In this document: in pieces, positions 26,501-37,138 of the stretch
How positions within the stretch are numbered: the stretch's first letter is position 1
How the letters are laid out: each line of letters begins with the position of its first letter
Source: Nansenia antarctica
Taxonomy: Eukaryota > Chordata > Actinopteri > Argentiniformes > Microstomatidae
Direction of reading: 5' to 3'
Length of the DNA: 64,000 nucleotides
Assembly (NCBI GenBank): GCA_963989245.1
Contig: OZ022346.1
Coordinates: forward strand, 58,200,584-58,264,583
Notes under the pieces: generated by a model
Told to the model about the DNA's origin: nothing
Database searches by the model: none
What the model saw: only the letters and a program-made list of their open reading frames with translations
Position numbers and translations under genes: made by a program

Positions 26501-29337
26501 GTTTGGAGGATAGTGATGTTACCTAATTTATGTATTTTTTAGAGGGGGGGGTCTACGTCTCATCCAAGTCACATGATGCGTGAGCTAACATCTTCCTGTC
26601 TGCTAAACTCCACTGCTGTTGGAATAACGTTTAGCTTCAGGCAGCTAGGTACAAGTCCAGACAGTGTGGAGTATCATTGTTAGACCACCATTAGTGCTAT
26701 CTATTTATAGCACCACTATAACTCGTGCTACTAGTTATATATCACATATCAGACTCCATCTTTTGGCCAGCAACGGTAACTTTTCCACCTACCTCAAATC
26801 TATGGACCGCTTTCAAATAAACACAACAACTCTGTAAAAAGCAAAGGAGCACAACACTTTCTGGTAGCTTTTTAGTCATACGTTTGAATACCTAATTGTT
26901 ACCAATTCACACACGGTGTGGCGCTACATCATTTGTGGAGGACGACATGTTTACACTTGTTTGTCATTTTAAGTGAGGTCACCCAGAGTCCAAGATGGGG
27001 GAAATAGGTCATGTTTTTTAACTGTAGTTTGCTTGACTTTATCTTGCAGTTGATGAACTTTGAAGAATCCCACCAGGAGGCAACTGAGAAGGAGGTAGAG
27101 AGGATTCTGGGATACTTGCGAAGCTACTGATGACCGTGAGTTTTGACTGTTGTTTTGATATATATTATATTGTATTATATATATCGACTTGATGTTTACA
27201 TTTAAGTTAATAATTGTATATCAGATCGATAGCCGTTGTGTCTCTCTTCACAGCGACATCACCTATCTCATATTATGCGTTTGTGATCGATCCCAACTCG
27301 TTCTCGCGGACAGTGGAGAACATTTTCCATACGTCTTTTCTGATCAGGGTGAGTGGCTTATGTTTGATAGGTATAGTTATCAATCGATGGGGGGGGCAAC
27401 CACCACTGCAGCACTGCTACTCATTTATGAGATGCAGATAGTACTGTATATACATAGGGAGATACAACTTTAAGATTCCTACATTTACTATTACATAGCC
27501 AATGGAAGAATTATTGTATTCCTATATTTTGTGTTCCTTAGGATGGTTTGGCAAGGATGTACCTGGATAACGACAAGTTGCCTTGTATCGGTAAGAAAAA
27601 AACTACATTTCCCATCACACCTTCCGTACGCATGTGTATGAGTCTTTAATGAGTCATAAATATGTGTGCAGGTCGTGAGCTTAGAATGATAAGGTTCTAG
27701 GTCTATCTCCGTTTAGGGTAGTTCAGAGATATTGAGCGTCAAAGTTTTTACATTCCATTATGTTTTGTGAGATGAAACCTTTGTATTTTATGAATTACTA
27801 ACAAAAAAAATTCAACATTTAAAAAATAACACCACACAGGCATTAGTAAACACCTAATGGATCAGATTATATAAAAAACTCAATTTTGACAAAAATGGAG
27901 ATAGAACCTTATAATTCTAACGTCACAAGGTGTTGTGGTTGTATTAGCCGCCCTGGTAGGAGTAATATCTGTGAGGTTTCATGTTTACGAGTCCTGTTCT
28001 TGATGTTGCTTCCTTCCCATTATTCTGCAAGAATTATCTCAGGTTGTTCTGCAGGAATAACAGGTCGTTATTAATGTGAGTGCATGTGATTCAATAATAC
28101 TGGGTCATTATTAATGTGAGTGCTTCATGTGATTCAGCTCCTGTGGAGGAAGGGGAGGTGGAGGCTGGAGGGTCGTCCACACAGCAGTGTGTCATCTCCA
28201 TCAGCCGTAAGAGCTGGAGGGTGAGGGATGCTCTAGCTCTATACCCATCACTCTAGCTCTATACCCATCACTCTAGCTCTATACTCATCACTCTAGCTCT
28301 ATACCCATCACTCTGAGATTGAGAGATCGAGATAACGTTTATTGCCACTATGCGTTACACATATAGGAATTTGCTTCGTCACCACAGCAAGTGCGTTTAT
28401 ACTTTTTTCACATATCAAAAAACAGGACAACACAACAACAACACAGGACAGACAACAGTGCATTGGATAGTGCGGTATAAAGTAAAGTGCAGTGCAGAGT
28501 TTTTTTTTTTTTTACAGAGTCCAGTTCAGTCCTGGGCAGACTTGGGGGCGGGGGGGGGGGGGAAGCCAGAGTCATTTAACAGCCTGGCGGCTGAGGGGTA
28601 GAAGCTGAGCCTGTGGCGGGCCTTAAGTGCCTTAACTTAAGCTCTCTAGCACTCTAGCTCTATACTCATCACTCTAGCTCTATACTCATCACTCTAGCTC
28701 TATACCCATCACTCTAGCTCTATACCCATCACTCTAGCTCTATACCCATCACTCTAGCTCTATACTCATCACTCTAGCTCTATACCCATCACTCTAGCTC
28801 TATACTCATCACTCTAGCTCTATACTCATCACTCTAGCTCTATACCCATCACTCTAGTTCTATACCCACCACTCTATACCCATCACTCTAGCTCTATACT
28901 CATCACTCTAGCTCTATACCCATCACTCTAGCTCTATACTCATCACTCTAGCTCTATACCCATCACTCTAGTTCTATACCCACCACTCTAGCTCTATACC
29001 CATCACTCTAGCTCTATACTCATCACTCTAGCTCTATACCCATCACTCTAGCTCTGTACCCATCAGACCCTTTGTATCTTACTCACTAAGCTCATCTATC
29101 TCACACACCAAACATCATATTTTTGTTCATAACTTAAAGGACTTTTTTAATGCTCTTTTTCAACAAGTTAATATAATTTATGTTCACACATTTGACAACC
29201 AGCTGATTGTAAAAAGGTTGTTTTATTTGATGTCATCTCATGCTTTGTTGTTTTCTGTCTCCTAGGAACTCATTGATGTCTTTGACATAACGGAGCCCTT
29301 AATCCATGCTCCAAGCACACAGGCTCAGGCAGATTGA
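23538..29337 (+). CDS. nsmce4a: nsmce4a, SMC5/6 complex kleisin-like subunit Nse4 (ten exons, exon 6 disrupted)
   Basis: Nse4 bridges the SMC5 and SMC6 heads in the nuclear SMC5/6 DNA-repair complex. Exons: 23538-23733, 24265-24345, 25202-25332, 25578-25729, 26118-26218, 27050-27135, 27254-27348, 27542-27590, 28138-28220, 29266-29337, all with GT-AG sites and, except 6/7, matching phases. Family landmarks in order: NREDML, KLTEVLEEANKLF, REAVLDAQLL, ATDLGKEKASQL, TFHYMLGSF, RKVPGQEAKRTMPMQ, ESHQEATEKEVERILGYL, FVIDPNSFSRTVENIFH, DGLARMYLDNDKLP, CVISISRKSWR-ELIDVFDI, stop at 29335. The start is ATG 23538; no upstream in-frame ATG is supported. Exon 6 ends SY followed by TGA TGA, so the phase into exon 7 is wrong (see finding). 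Otherwise the gene is full length, about 340 codons. Confidence 0.88.
23752..23852. repeat. Palindrome in nsmce4a intron 1
   Basis: AGCAATATCACAC at the left is inverted as GTGTGATATTGCT at the right; a related GTTATACTGTATATCAGCAC stretch lies at about 24080. Probably a small MITE. Confidence 0.5.
24346..25201. other. nsmce4a intron 2
   Basis: About 850 bp of ordinary AT-rich intron; no gene, clear repeat or RNA recognised. Confidence 0.6.
26247..26493. mobile_element. MITE, copy 1, in nsmce4a intron 5
   Basis: About 247 bp with near-perfect inverted ends (GTTAGAATTATAAGGTTC plus TATCTCC, against GGAGATAGAACC plus GTATAATTCTAAG). Same family as 27675-27926 but in the opposite orientation. 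Confidence 0.8.
26494..27049. other. nsmce4a intron 5, remainder
   Basis: Contains AGAGGGGGGGTCTACG and AT-rich sequence. Nothing further recognised. Confidence 0.5.
27675..27926. mobile_element. MITE, copy 2 (inverted), in nsmce4a intron 8
   Basis: About 252 bp, the reverse complement of the copy at 26247 over its whole length with scattered changes. Confidence 0.8.
28231..28315. repeat. 20-bp minisatellite, left part
   Basis: Units of ACTCTAGCTCTATACCCATC in nsmce4a intron 9, starting 10 bp behind the exon 9 donor. Interrupted by an L2-like fragment and resumed at about 28645. Confidence 0.9.
28316..28640 (-). mobile_element. L2-like LINE 3' fragment inside the minisatellite
   Basis: On the minus strand the end of an RT frame is visible (RLSFYPSAARLLNDSG), then a poly-A-like tract (T run at 28500-28513 on the plus strand) and the 3' end GGCAATAAACGTTATC. 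It splits the 20-bp repeat array. Confidence 0.6.
28645..29065. repeat. 20-bp minisatellite, right part
   Basis: About twenty units of ACTCTAGCTCTATAC[C/T]CATC with C/T variants, some shortened. Confidence 0.95.
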
Positions 29338-30850
29338 GGCATCAGAAGCTGTTAATACAAATTTTTTGGAAATGTTCATTTGTTTAGTTCTGACCTTTCT
29401 GAGCGACGATAATTAATATTTTCTTAGTTAATTCACAATAATTTTTTTATAGCACGATCATTTCTATGTAGGATAGATAATTTATAATTTGCGATCTGAA
29501 GAAGAGAATATAAGAAAAGAAGAATTTTATGTTCATAGAGTTGTATGGGTCAAAGTTGAAAGTTCGCCACAACTATCGCATGCCCTGCGTTCGCCTACAA
29601 TGGCTAAACATCATCCAGATTTGATCTTCTGCAGAAAACAAGCCGGTGTTGGTAAGGTCTTACATTTTAATTCAGTAGATGTAAGCGCATTGATAGTGTG
29701 TGGTATTTGGCAATGGTCAGTCGAAAGAATGTTACCACAGAGAAGGAGAGAACCAAACCAATCTGTCAACTGTATTGTATTTTTATCTTGTTATTAAAGT
29801 TTGGACTGTTGTTTGACGTTTAGCAATTCCGGGTTTTTGTTTCAGTTTAAAGGGTTAGCCGGTTTGTTATTTTTCATTCATGATAAACGTGTACCGTGTG
29901 GCAGCCCTCTCACTATGTGCTGTGACCAGACGTTTTCCACAGAACTTTTTTTCAACACTTTCATTTTTAAAGGTTTGAACATTGATAAATGTACCTTCAG
30001 TATCATACACGGGGAAGAAATTGATACATCATTTATTTGCATACATCTAGCCTTGCTTTTCCCGCTTTGACACACAGAAACACTAATATTATTAATTTCT
30101 ATCCTCCCGCTATCCTTGTTCTGCTCAGACTAGCAGAGATTTTGTATGACAGCGATCTGACCAGTGTAACCCTAACCCTGTATGAGGAGAAAAAACTAAG
30201 CACATAGGATAATTACATTGGAGTCAGATTATCAATATTAGACATGTTTTGCTATCAACAAAACATAGCCAAAAGTCTCTGCCAAACATTCATGTGAAAA
30301 CTGATATTATTATATTTGCTCTACAGCCTGAGTCAGTTCAACCATTCTTCCTGTTCTAAAATGGTCATTGTATTCCTGCTATTTTTATGCAATAAAACGT
30401 ATGTCACCCCATTATTCTATCCAGACTGTTTGAGAGTCTAGTTTCCTCCTTGTAGCTACAGTATCAGTGCACCCAGGTGGCAGGCTGCAGGTTATGATGT
30501 TGTCCACATGAGGGCGCTGGTGATCCCACTGCTTTTCCATTCCATGGAGTGGAATGTTACTGTGCTGCTACACAGCTGGATACATTCATCAATAATAGGA
30601 GGCCTTTCATATAAATAAAAACATTGGAAAATATAACAGTTTTTTATACTGCTGCTGAAACAATTCGGAGTGCCAGATGTGTGATAGTTTCAACCACTGA
30701 ATAGGAAATATTCTCATGAAGTTCTGGATTCGCCAATTCGCTTTGTGTTGTGCTGACGACAGTTGACCACCAGATGGCGCCGTGCCTAGTGTTTCTGCTA
30801 TATGGCCGTGATGATAGCGCCCTCACGTGTTCATACATTAGTATTGCAGT
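29338..30850. other. 3' flank of nsmce4a, no gene seen
   Basis: Carries the nsmce4a 3' UTR; possible poly-A signals are ATTAAA near 29794 and AATAAA near 30392. A short open frame at 29489-29797 has no recognised family. The stretch 29787-29892 recurs at 31832-31940. Confidence 0.5.
29787..29892. repeat. Dispersed 105-bp repeat, copy 1
   Basis: From ATCTTGTTATTAAAGTTTGG to CATGATAAACGTGTA; matches 31832-31940 with few changes (GACGTTTAGCAATTCCGGG, AAAGGGTTAGCCGGTT). Confidence 0.8.
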
Positions 30851-30855
30851 GTATC

Positions 30856-31376
30856 TGTTACGTTCTACGTTCGCTAGGGAGAAGAAGAAGTAACAAAGTA
30901 TTACTGGTGTTATGTAACAAGGAGTTTTATTATAGCAAGGATAAATTAAAGTCTTATTGGTATTGAGAAAAACAGAACTGGAGTTACAACAAATGCTTCA
31001 AACAAAAATAAACAATAAACTCATCCGTGATGGTTCTTTAAACAATAATTACTAACAGGTTTCTAACACAAGGTATAAACTAACAAGTATCAAACTAACA
31101 AGTATCAAACTAACAAGTATCAAACTAACAAAGTAGTACAACAAAAGAATGGTGGGCACACAGCTCCTGCTGCTTTCATGTCAATGTCTTTTAAATGATG
31201 TGGCCTCTGATGATTGGCTGGTTTGGAGTTGATTGGCTGGAGTTGATTGACCACTGCTGGAGTTGATTGGCAATTATCAAGGGGGGGGGGTCCTCTGGAC
31301 TGGACTTATCTCCTATGGCTGTTAAAGAGACATACACACAAACACACAGACAACCAGGCTACTCATAGCCGTCACA
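30856..31376 (-). mobile_element. Solo LTR with GTATC target duplication
   Basis: 521 bp flanked by GTATC (30851-30855, 31377-31381). On the minus strand it runs TGTGACGGCTATGAG to GAACGTAACA and carries AATAAAACTCC near its 3' end. Contains a small internal tandem (CAAACTAACAAGTAT, three to four copies) and a G8+ run at 31281. Confidence 0.8.
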
Positions 31377-31831
31377 GTATCAGATGAGTGCTACGTAAAC
31401 GCATTTAAACAGTATTGTTCATTCAATGTACATTGTTTTGATCTCAATCATTCTAAATAAATAATGTTAACTCATTCATAAAGACAAGTGTAGTGAATCC
31501 AGAACCTGAGATAAGGAGATCAGCGAGAGAGAGAAAGCCTGTTTGAGTGTAAAGTCTGTACTAGTAGGATCTACCAATGCTCACTCAGCGACGCAACAGT
31601 TTGCCAAACACTACAATAGTGATGCATGGTGGTGTAATTATTTTGCCCAGTGCAAGTCATGTATGCCTATAGTATCACTCTTTCTGCCCATTGATTAATT
31701 TGTATAAATGTTGTTTAGTTTGAGGAAGTGCACGGGGGCGTGACAGATGATTGAATGAGTGAGAGGAAACCACAGACACCTGTGGCAGAGTTGGCTGTGT
31801 GTTTGGAGAGCGTGCGACAATGACGTATTAC

Positions 31832-31940
31832 TATCTTGTTATTTAAGTTTGGACTATTGTTTGACGTTTAGCAATTCCGGGGTTTTGTTTCAGTTTAAAG
31901 GGTTAGCCGGTTAGTTATTGTTCATTCATGATGAACGTGT
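31832..31940. repeat. Dispersed 105-bp repeat, copy 2
   Basis: Second copy of 29787-29892, lying immediately before the G-rich minisatellite. Confidence 0.8.
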
Positions 31941-31954
31941 AAAAGACGACCAAA

Positions 31955-33525
31955 GGGTGATGTCGTGGTTGGGTGGAGGGTGGTGATGTTGTGGTTGGGT
32001 GGAGGGTGGTGATGTTGTGGTTGGGTGGAGGGTGGTGATGTCGTGGTTGGATGGAAGGTGGTGGCATTGTGGTTGGGTGGAGGGTTGTGGTTTCGTGGAT
32101 GGATGGAGGGTGGTGGTGGTTTCGTGGCTGAGGGGAGGATGGTGGTTTCGTGGCTGAGGGGAGGATGGTGGTTTCGTGGCTGAGGGGAGGATGGTGGTTT
32201 CGTGGCTGAGGGGAGGGTGGTGGTGTTGTGGCTGGAAGGCTGTGGTTTCGTGGCTGGGTGGAAGGTGGTGGCATTGTGGTTGGGTGGAGGGTGGTGGTTT
32301 CGTGGCTGGGTGGAGGGTGGTGGTGTTGTGGCTGGGTGGATGGAAGGTGGTGGCATTGTGGTTGGGTGGAGGGTGGTGGTTTCATGGTTGGGTGGAGGGT
32401 GGTGGTGTCTAATATTTGTAAACACTTGTAAATATACTTTTCGCGAAGGCAATAAAGCCTTTTATTTAGGATTGGTGGTGTCGTGGCTGGGTGGAGGGTG
32501 GTAGTGTCATTGCTGGGTGGAGTGTGGTGTTGTCATGGTTGGGTGGAGGGTGGTGGTGTCATGGCTTGGTGGAGGGTGCTGGGGGTTCGAGGGTGGTGGT
32601 GTCATGGCTGGGTCGAGGGTGGTGGGGTTGGAGGGTGGTGGTGTTGAGGGTGGTGGTGTTGTGGTTGTGAATGGGTGGAGGATGGTGATGTTGTGGCTGG
32701 GTGGAGGGTGGTAGTGTTGTGGCTGGGTGGAGGTTGGTGGTGTTGTGGCTGGATGGATGGATTGAGGGTGGTGGCGTTGTGGTTAGGTGGAGGGTTGTGG
32801 TTTTGTGGCTGTGGGGAGGGTGGTGGTGTTGTTGTGGCTGGGTGGAGGTGTTGTGGCTGGGTGGAGGGTGGTGGTGTTATGGCTGGGTGGATGGATGGAT
32901 TGAGGGTGGTGGCGTTGTGGTTAGGTGGAGGGTTGTGGTTTCGTGGCTGGGGGGAGGGTGATGGTGTCTAATATTTGTAAACACTTGTAAATAAATATAC
33001 TTTTAGCGAAGGCAATAAATCATTTTATTTAGGATTGGTGGAGTCGTGGCTGGGTGGAGGGTGGTAGTGTCATTGCTGGGTGGAGGGTGTTGGGGTTGGA
33101 GGGTGATGGTGTCATGGCTGGGTCGAGGGTGGTGGGGTTGGAGGGTGGTGTTATGGCTGGGTGGAGTGTGTTAGGGTGGAGGGTGGTGGTGTTGTTGTGG
33201 CTCGGTGGAGGGTGGTGGTGTCATGGCTGGGTGGAGGGTGGTGGTGTCATGGCTGGGTGGAGGGTGTTTGGGTTGGAGGGTGGTTGTGTTATGGCTAGGT
33301 CGTTGGGTGAAGGGTTGAGTGTGTTAGGGTGGAGGGTGGTGTCATGGCTGGGTGGAGGGTGGTGGTGTCATGGCTGGGTGGAGGGTTTAGTGTTTTAGGG
33401 TGGAGGTTGGTGGTGTTGTGGCTGGGTGGAGGGTGGTGGTGGTGTTGTGGCTGGTTGGAGGGTGGTGGTGTCATGGATGGCTGGAGGGTGTTGGGGTTGG
33501 AGGGTGGTGTCATGGCTGGGTCACC
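31955..33525. repeat. G-rich minisatellite, block 1
   Basis: Irregular units of about 26 bp, GGTGGAGGGTGGTGGTGTTG plus TGGCTG, strongly purine/GT-biased on the plus strand. Broken twice by a conserved spacer of about 70 bp beginning TCTAATATTTGTAAACACTT (32408, 32968). The long His/Pro and Trp/Gly frames here are repeat artefacts. Confidence 0.95.
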
Positions 33526-33636
33526 GTCCATAAAAGGTGTGAGTGTGTGTGTGTACGCGTCTCTGTTTGTGTGCGTGTGTGTGTGTGTTGACCAACCTTT
33601 GTGTGTGTGAGCAAACTTGTAACGCCCCTCTCCCAG

Positions 33637-34044
33637 GCCTCTGGAGTGGATCGAGGAGCAGAAAACAGGGGCGTTCCTAAGTGTGTCCTAAAGGCTCAGA
33701 GGAGCCCCCTGTCTTCCTGGAGGTGCATTACAACAGCTGCCCCAACAGCACACACTCCACTGCTGCTGGTGGGCAAGGGTGTCACCTTCGACAGGTAAAA
33801 CACACACACCTCCATCTTCACCCTACCACCACCTCCACCACAACAGACATCACCTTTCAGGCACTCACTCATACCTTGTCCACCCTCTCTCTCCCTTTCT
33901 CTCTGCTCTCTGGTGGCAGCTGTAGGATCTCTCTGAAGCCGCCCTCGGGGATGGACGCCATGAGGGCTGACATGGGAGCTGCCGCCACTGTTTGTGCGTC
34001 CATCGTCACGACAGCAGCCCTGAACCTCCCTATCAACGTCAGCG
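33637..34044 (+). pseudogene. lap3: lap3 (leucine aminopeptidase) two-exon fragment, copy 1
   Basis: Exons 33637-33794 and 33920-34044. LAP3 is a cytosolic M17 metallopeptidase that removes N-terminal residues. Legible pieces: PLEWIEEQKTGAFLSVS, KGSEEPPVFLEVHYN, PLLLVGKGVTFD (metal-binding Lys and Asp), then GMDAMRADMGAAATVC (third metal-ligand Asp) and LNLPINVSG. One extra base after LSVS and another before PLLLV put the three parts of the first exon in different frames. The exons before and after these two are absent, so it cannot encode an enzyme. In the second exon CGIS is changed to CRIS in this copy. Confidence 0.88.
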
Positions 34045-34914
34045 GTGAGCTTGTGGACTCCAGTTGGACAGAGTATTCGATTTTGTAGTGTGTGAGTGTG
34101 TGTATGTATGCAAGTGGAGGAGGTGTCTGTATGACTATGTCTGTGTGCATGTCTGCATGTCTGCGGAGGAGGTGTATGTATGTAAGTGGAGGTGGTGTCT
34201 GTATGTATGTAAGTGGAGGAGGTGTATGTATGTAAGTGGAGGTGGTGTCTGTATGTATGCAAGTGTTACAGACTTGTATGTATTGTATTATGTCCTGTGT
34301 CTGTTTTTGTTTTCATTCTGTCTGTCTCCCCCTAGGTGAAGTGGTGTGCATGTGGTTCCTCCCCTGTTGGTTATTGGGTCCTGTCCATCATCGTTATCTC
34401 GTCAGCCCTCACCTGTGTTCAATCAGTTGTCATCCAAACCCAGAAGATCATCTCCTACTTAATGTGTGTTTTGTCATGTGTAGCGAGAGAGGGAAGGGGT
34501 GGTGTTTTGTTTGACTAGTTTGTTTATAATCTGTTACCAGAAATTGTTTCTTTTGTTCATAGCTGTGGGTTTAGTGTGTTGATGGACCCCTGTTTTCTCT
34601 TTTCTTCCCCACGGGAGAAGGGCTAGGTAAGATACCCTGGGGTATACATTACATCACGTAGATAACCGCTGTCTAAAAACATTAGGTAAGACGCGAGCGG
34701 GTGTCACGCCCCGTAGTTCTGTAGCAGGTAGTTTAGGTTCCGGGTAGGTTAGTTAGTATGTGATATAGGTAGGTCAGAGGTGTAGGGAAGAATAGGGCTG
34801 TGTTTTGTTGTGACACCGTTCGCATGGTCCTTCTCCTACCCTTTGTTAATCCCCAGTTGTTTTTGGGTCATTGTTAATGTTATATGACTGTTGTCAGTAA
34901 TATTTGTAAACACT
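34045..34914. other. Unique sequence between the lap3 copies
   Basis: Starts with a short tandem (GTATGTAAGTGGAGG-type, to about 34262) and continues with about 650 bp that is not in the second copy and shows no recognised gene. It may be a retroelement remnant; I could not prove it. Confidence 0.4.
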
Positions 34915-36600
34915 TGTAAGAGGGTGGTGTCATGGCTGGGTGGAGGTTGGTGATGTTGTGGCTGGGTGGAGGGTGGTGATGTTGTGGCAGGGTGGAGGGT
35001 GGTGATGTCGTGGCTGGGTGGAGGTTGGTTGGGTGGATGGATGGAGGGTGGTGGTGGTTTCGTGGCTGAGGGGAGGATGGTGGTTTCGTGGCTGAGGGGA
35101 GGATGGTGGTTTCGTGGCTGAGGGGAGGATGGTGGTTTCGTGGCTGAGGGGAGGATGGTGGTTTCGTGGCTGAGGGGAGGGTGGTGGTTTCGTGGCTGAG
35201 GGGAGGATGGTGGTTTCGTGGCTGAGGGGAGGATGGTGGTTTCGTGGCTGAGGGGAGGATGGTGGTTTCGTGGCTGAGGGGAGGATGGTGGTTTCGTGGC
35301 TGAGGGGAGGATGGTGGTTTTGTGGCTGAGGGGAGGATGGTGATGTTGTGGCTGGGTGGAGGGTGGTGTTGTGGCTGGGTGGAGGGTGGTGGTGTTGTGG
35401 CTGGAGGGTGGTGGTGTTGTGGCTGGGTGGAGGGTGGTGGTTTTGTGGCTGGGTGGAGGGTGGTGGTTTCGTGGCTGGGTGGAGGGTGGTGGTGTTGTGG
35501 CTGGGTGGATGGAAGGTGGTGGCATTGTGGTTGGGTGGAGGGTTGTGGTTTCGTGGCTGGGGGGAGGGTGGTGGTGTCTAATATTTGTAAACACTTGTAA
35601 ATATACTTTTCGCGAAGGCAATAAAGCCTTTTATTTAGGATTGGTGGTGTCGTGGCTGGGTGGAGGGTGGTAGTGTCATTGCTGGGTGGAGTGTGGTGTT
35701 GTCATGGTTGGGTGGAGGGTGGTGGTGTCATGGCTTGGTGGAGGGTGCTGGGTGTTGGGGTTGGAGGGTGGTGGTGTCATGGCTGGGTCGAGGTTGGAGG
35801 GTGGTGGTGTTGTGGTTGTGAATGGGTGGAGGTTGGTGTTGTGGCTGGATGGATGGATGGATTGAGGGTGGTGGCGTTGTGGTTAGGTGGAGGGTTGTGG
35901 TTTTGTGGCTGGGGGGAGGGTGGTGGTGTTGTTGTGGCTGGGTGGAGGTGTTGTGGCTGGGTGGAGGGTGGTGGTGTTATGGCTGGGTGGATGGATGGAT
36001 TGAGGGTGGTGGCGTTGTGGTTAGGTGGAGGGTTGTGGTTTCGTGGCTGGGGGGAGGGTGGTGGTGTCTAATATTTGTAAACACTTGTAAATAAATATAC
36101 TTTTAGCGAAGGCAATAAATCATTTTATTTAGGATTGGTGGAGTCGTGGCTGGGTGGAGGGTGGTAGTGTCATTGCTGGGTGGAGGGTGTTGGGGTTGGA
36201 GGGTGATGGTGTCATGGCTGGGTCGAGGGTGGTGGGGTTGGAGGGTGGTGTTATGGCTGGGTGGAGTGTGTTAGGGTGGAGGGTGGTGGTGTTGTTGTGG
36301 CTGGGTGGAGGGTGGTGGTGTCATGGCTGGGTGGAGGGTGTTTGGGTTGGAGGGTGGTTGTGTTATGGCTAGGTCATTGGGTGAAGGGTTGAGTGTGTTA
36401 GGGTGGAGGGTGGTGTCATGGCTGGGTGGAGGGTGGTGGTGTCATGGCTGGGTGGAGGGTTTAGTGTTTTAGGGTGGAGGTTGGTGGTGTTGTGGCTGGG
36501 TGGAGGGTGGTAGTGGTGTTGTGGCTGGTTGGAGGGTGGTGGTGTCATGGCTGGCTGGAGGGTGTTGGGGTTGGAGGGTGGTGTCATGGCTGGGTCACCG
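34915..36600. repeat. G-rich minisatellite, block 2
   Basis: Same repeat family as block 1, including the 70-bp spacers (35577, 36068; a partial one at 34897). Its first part has a run of GTGGCTGAGGGGAGGATGGT units. Offsets to block 1 fall from 3,169 to 3,100 to 3,076 bp, showing indels within the repeat. Confidence 0.95.
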
Positions 36601-36712
36601 TCCATAAAAGGTGTGAGTGTGTGTGTGTACGCGTCTCTGTTTGTGTGTGTGCGTGTGTGTGTGTTGACCAACCTTTGTGTGTGTGAGCAAACTTGTAACG
36701 CCCCTCTCCCAG

Positions 36713-37138
36713 GCCTCTGGAGTGGATCGAGGAGCAGAAAACGGGGGCGTTCCTAAGTGTGTCCTAAAGGCTCAGAGGAGCCCCCTGTCTTCCTGGAGGT
36801 GCATTACAACAGCTGCCCCAACAGCACACACTCCACTGCTGCTGGTGGGCAAGGGTGTCACCTTCGACAGGTAAAACACACACACCTCCTTCTTCACCAC
36901 CGCCATCATCTTCACCCTACCACCACCTCCACCACAACAGACATCACCTTTCAGGCACTCACTCATACCTTGTCCACCCTCTCTCTCCCTTTCTCTCTGC
37001 TCTCTGGTGGCAGCTGTGGGATCTCTCTGAAGCCGCCCTCGGGGATGGACGCCATGAGGGCTGACATGGGAGCTGCCGCCACTGTTTGTGCGTCCATCGT
37101 CACGGCAGCAGCCCTGAACCTCCCTATCAACGTCAGCG
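36713..37138 (+). pseudogene. lap3: lap3 two-exon fragment, copy 2
   Basis: Exons 36713-36870 and 37014-37138. It shares both single-base frame breaks with copy 1, so the damage came before the duplication (or was spread by conversion). It keeps CGIS where copy 1 has CRIS, and its intron holds about 18 extra bases (CACCGCCATCATCTTCACC region). Confidence 0.88.

Noticed and set aside
31915..36671. Long Pro/His/Thr (minus) and Trp/Gly/Val (plus) ORFs
   Set aside because: Open only because the minisatellite unit lacks stops; they end at the repeat edges.
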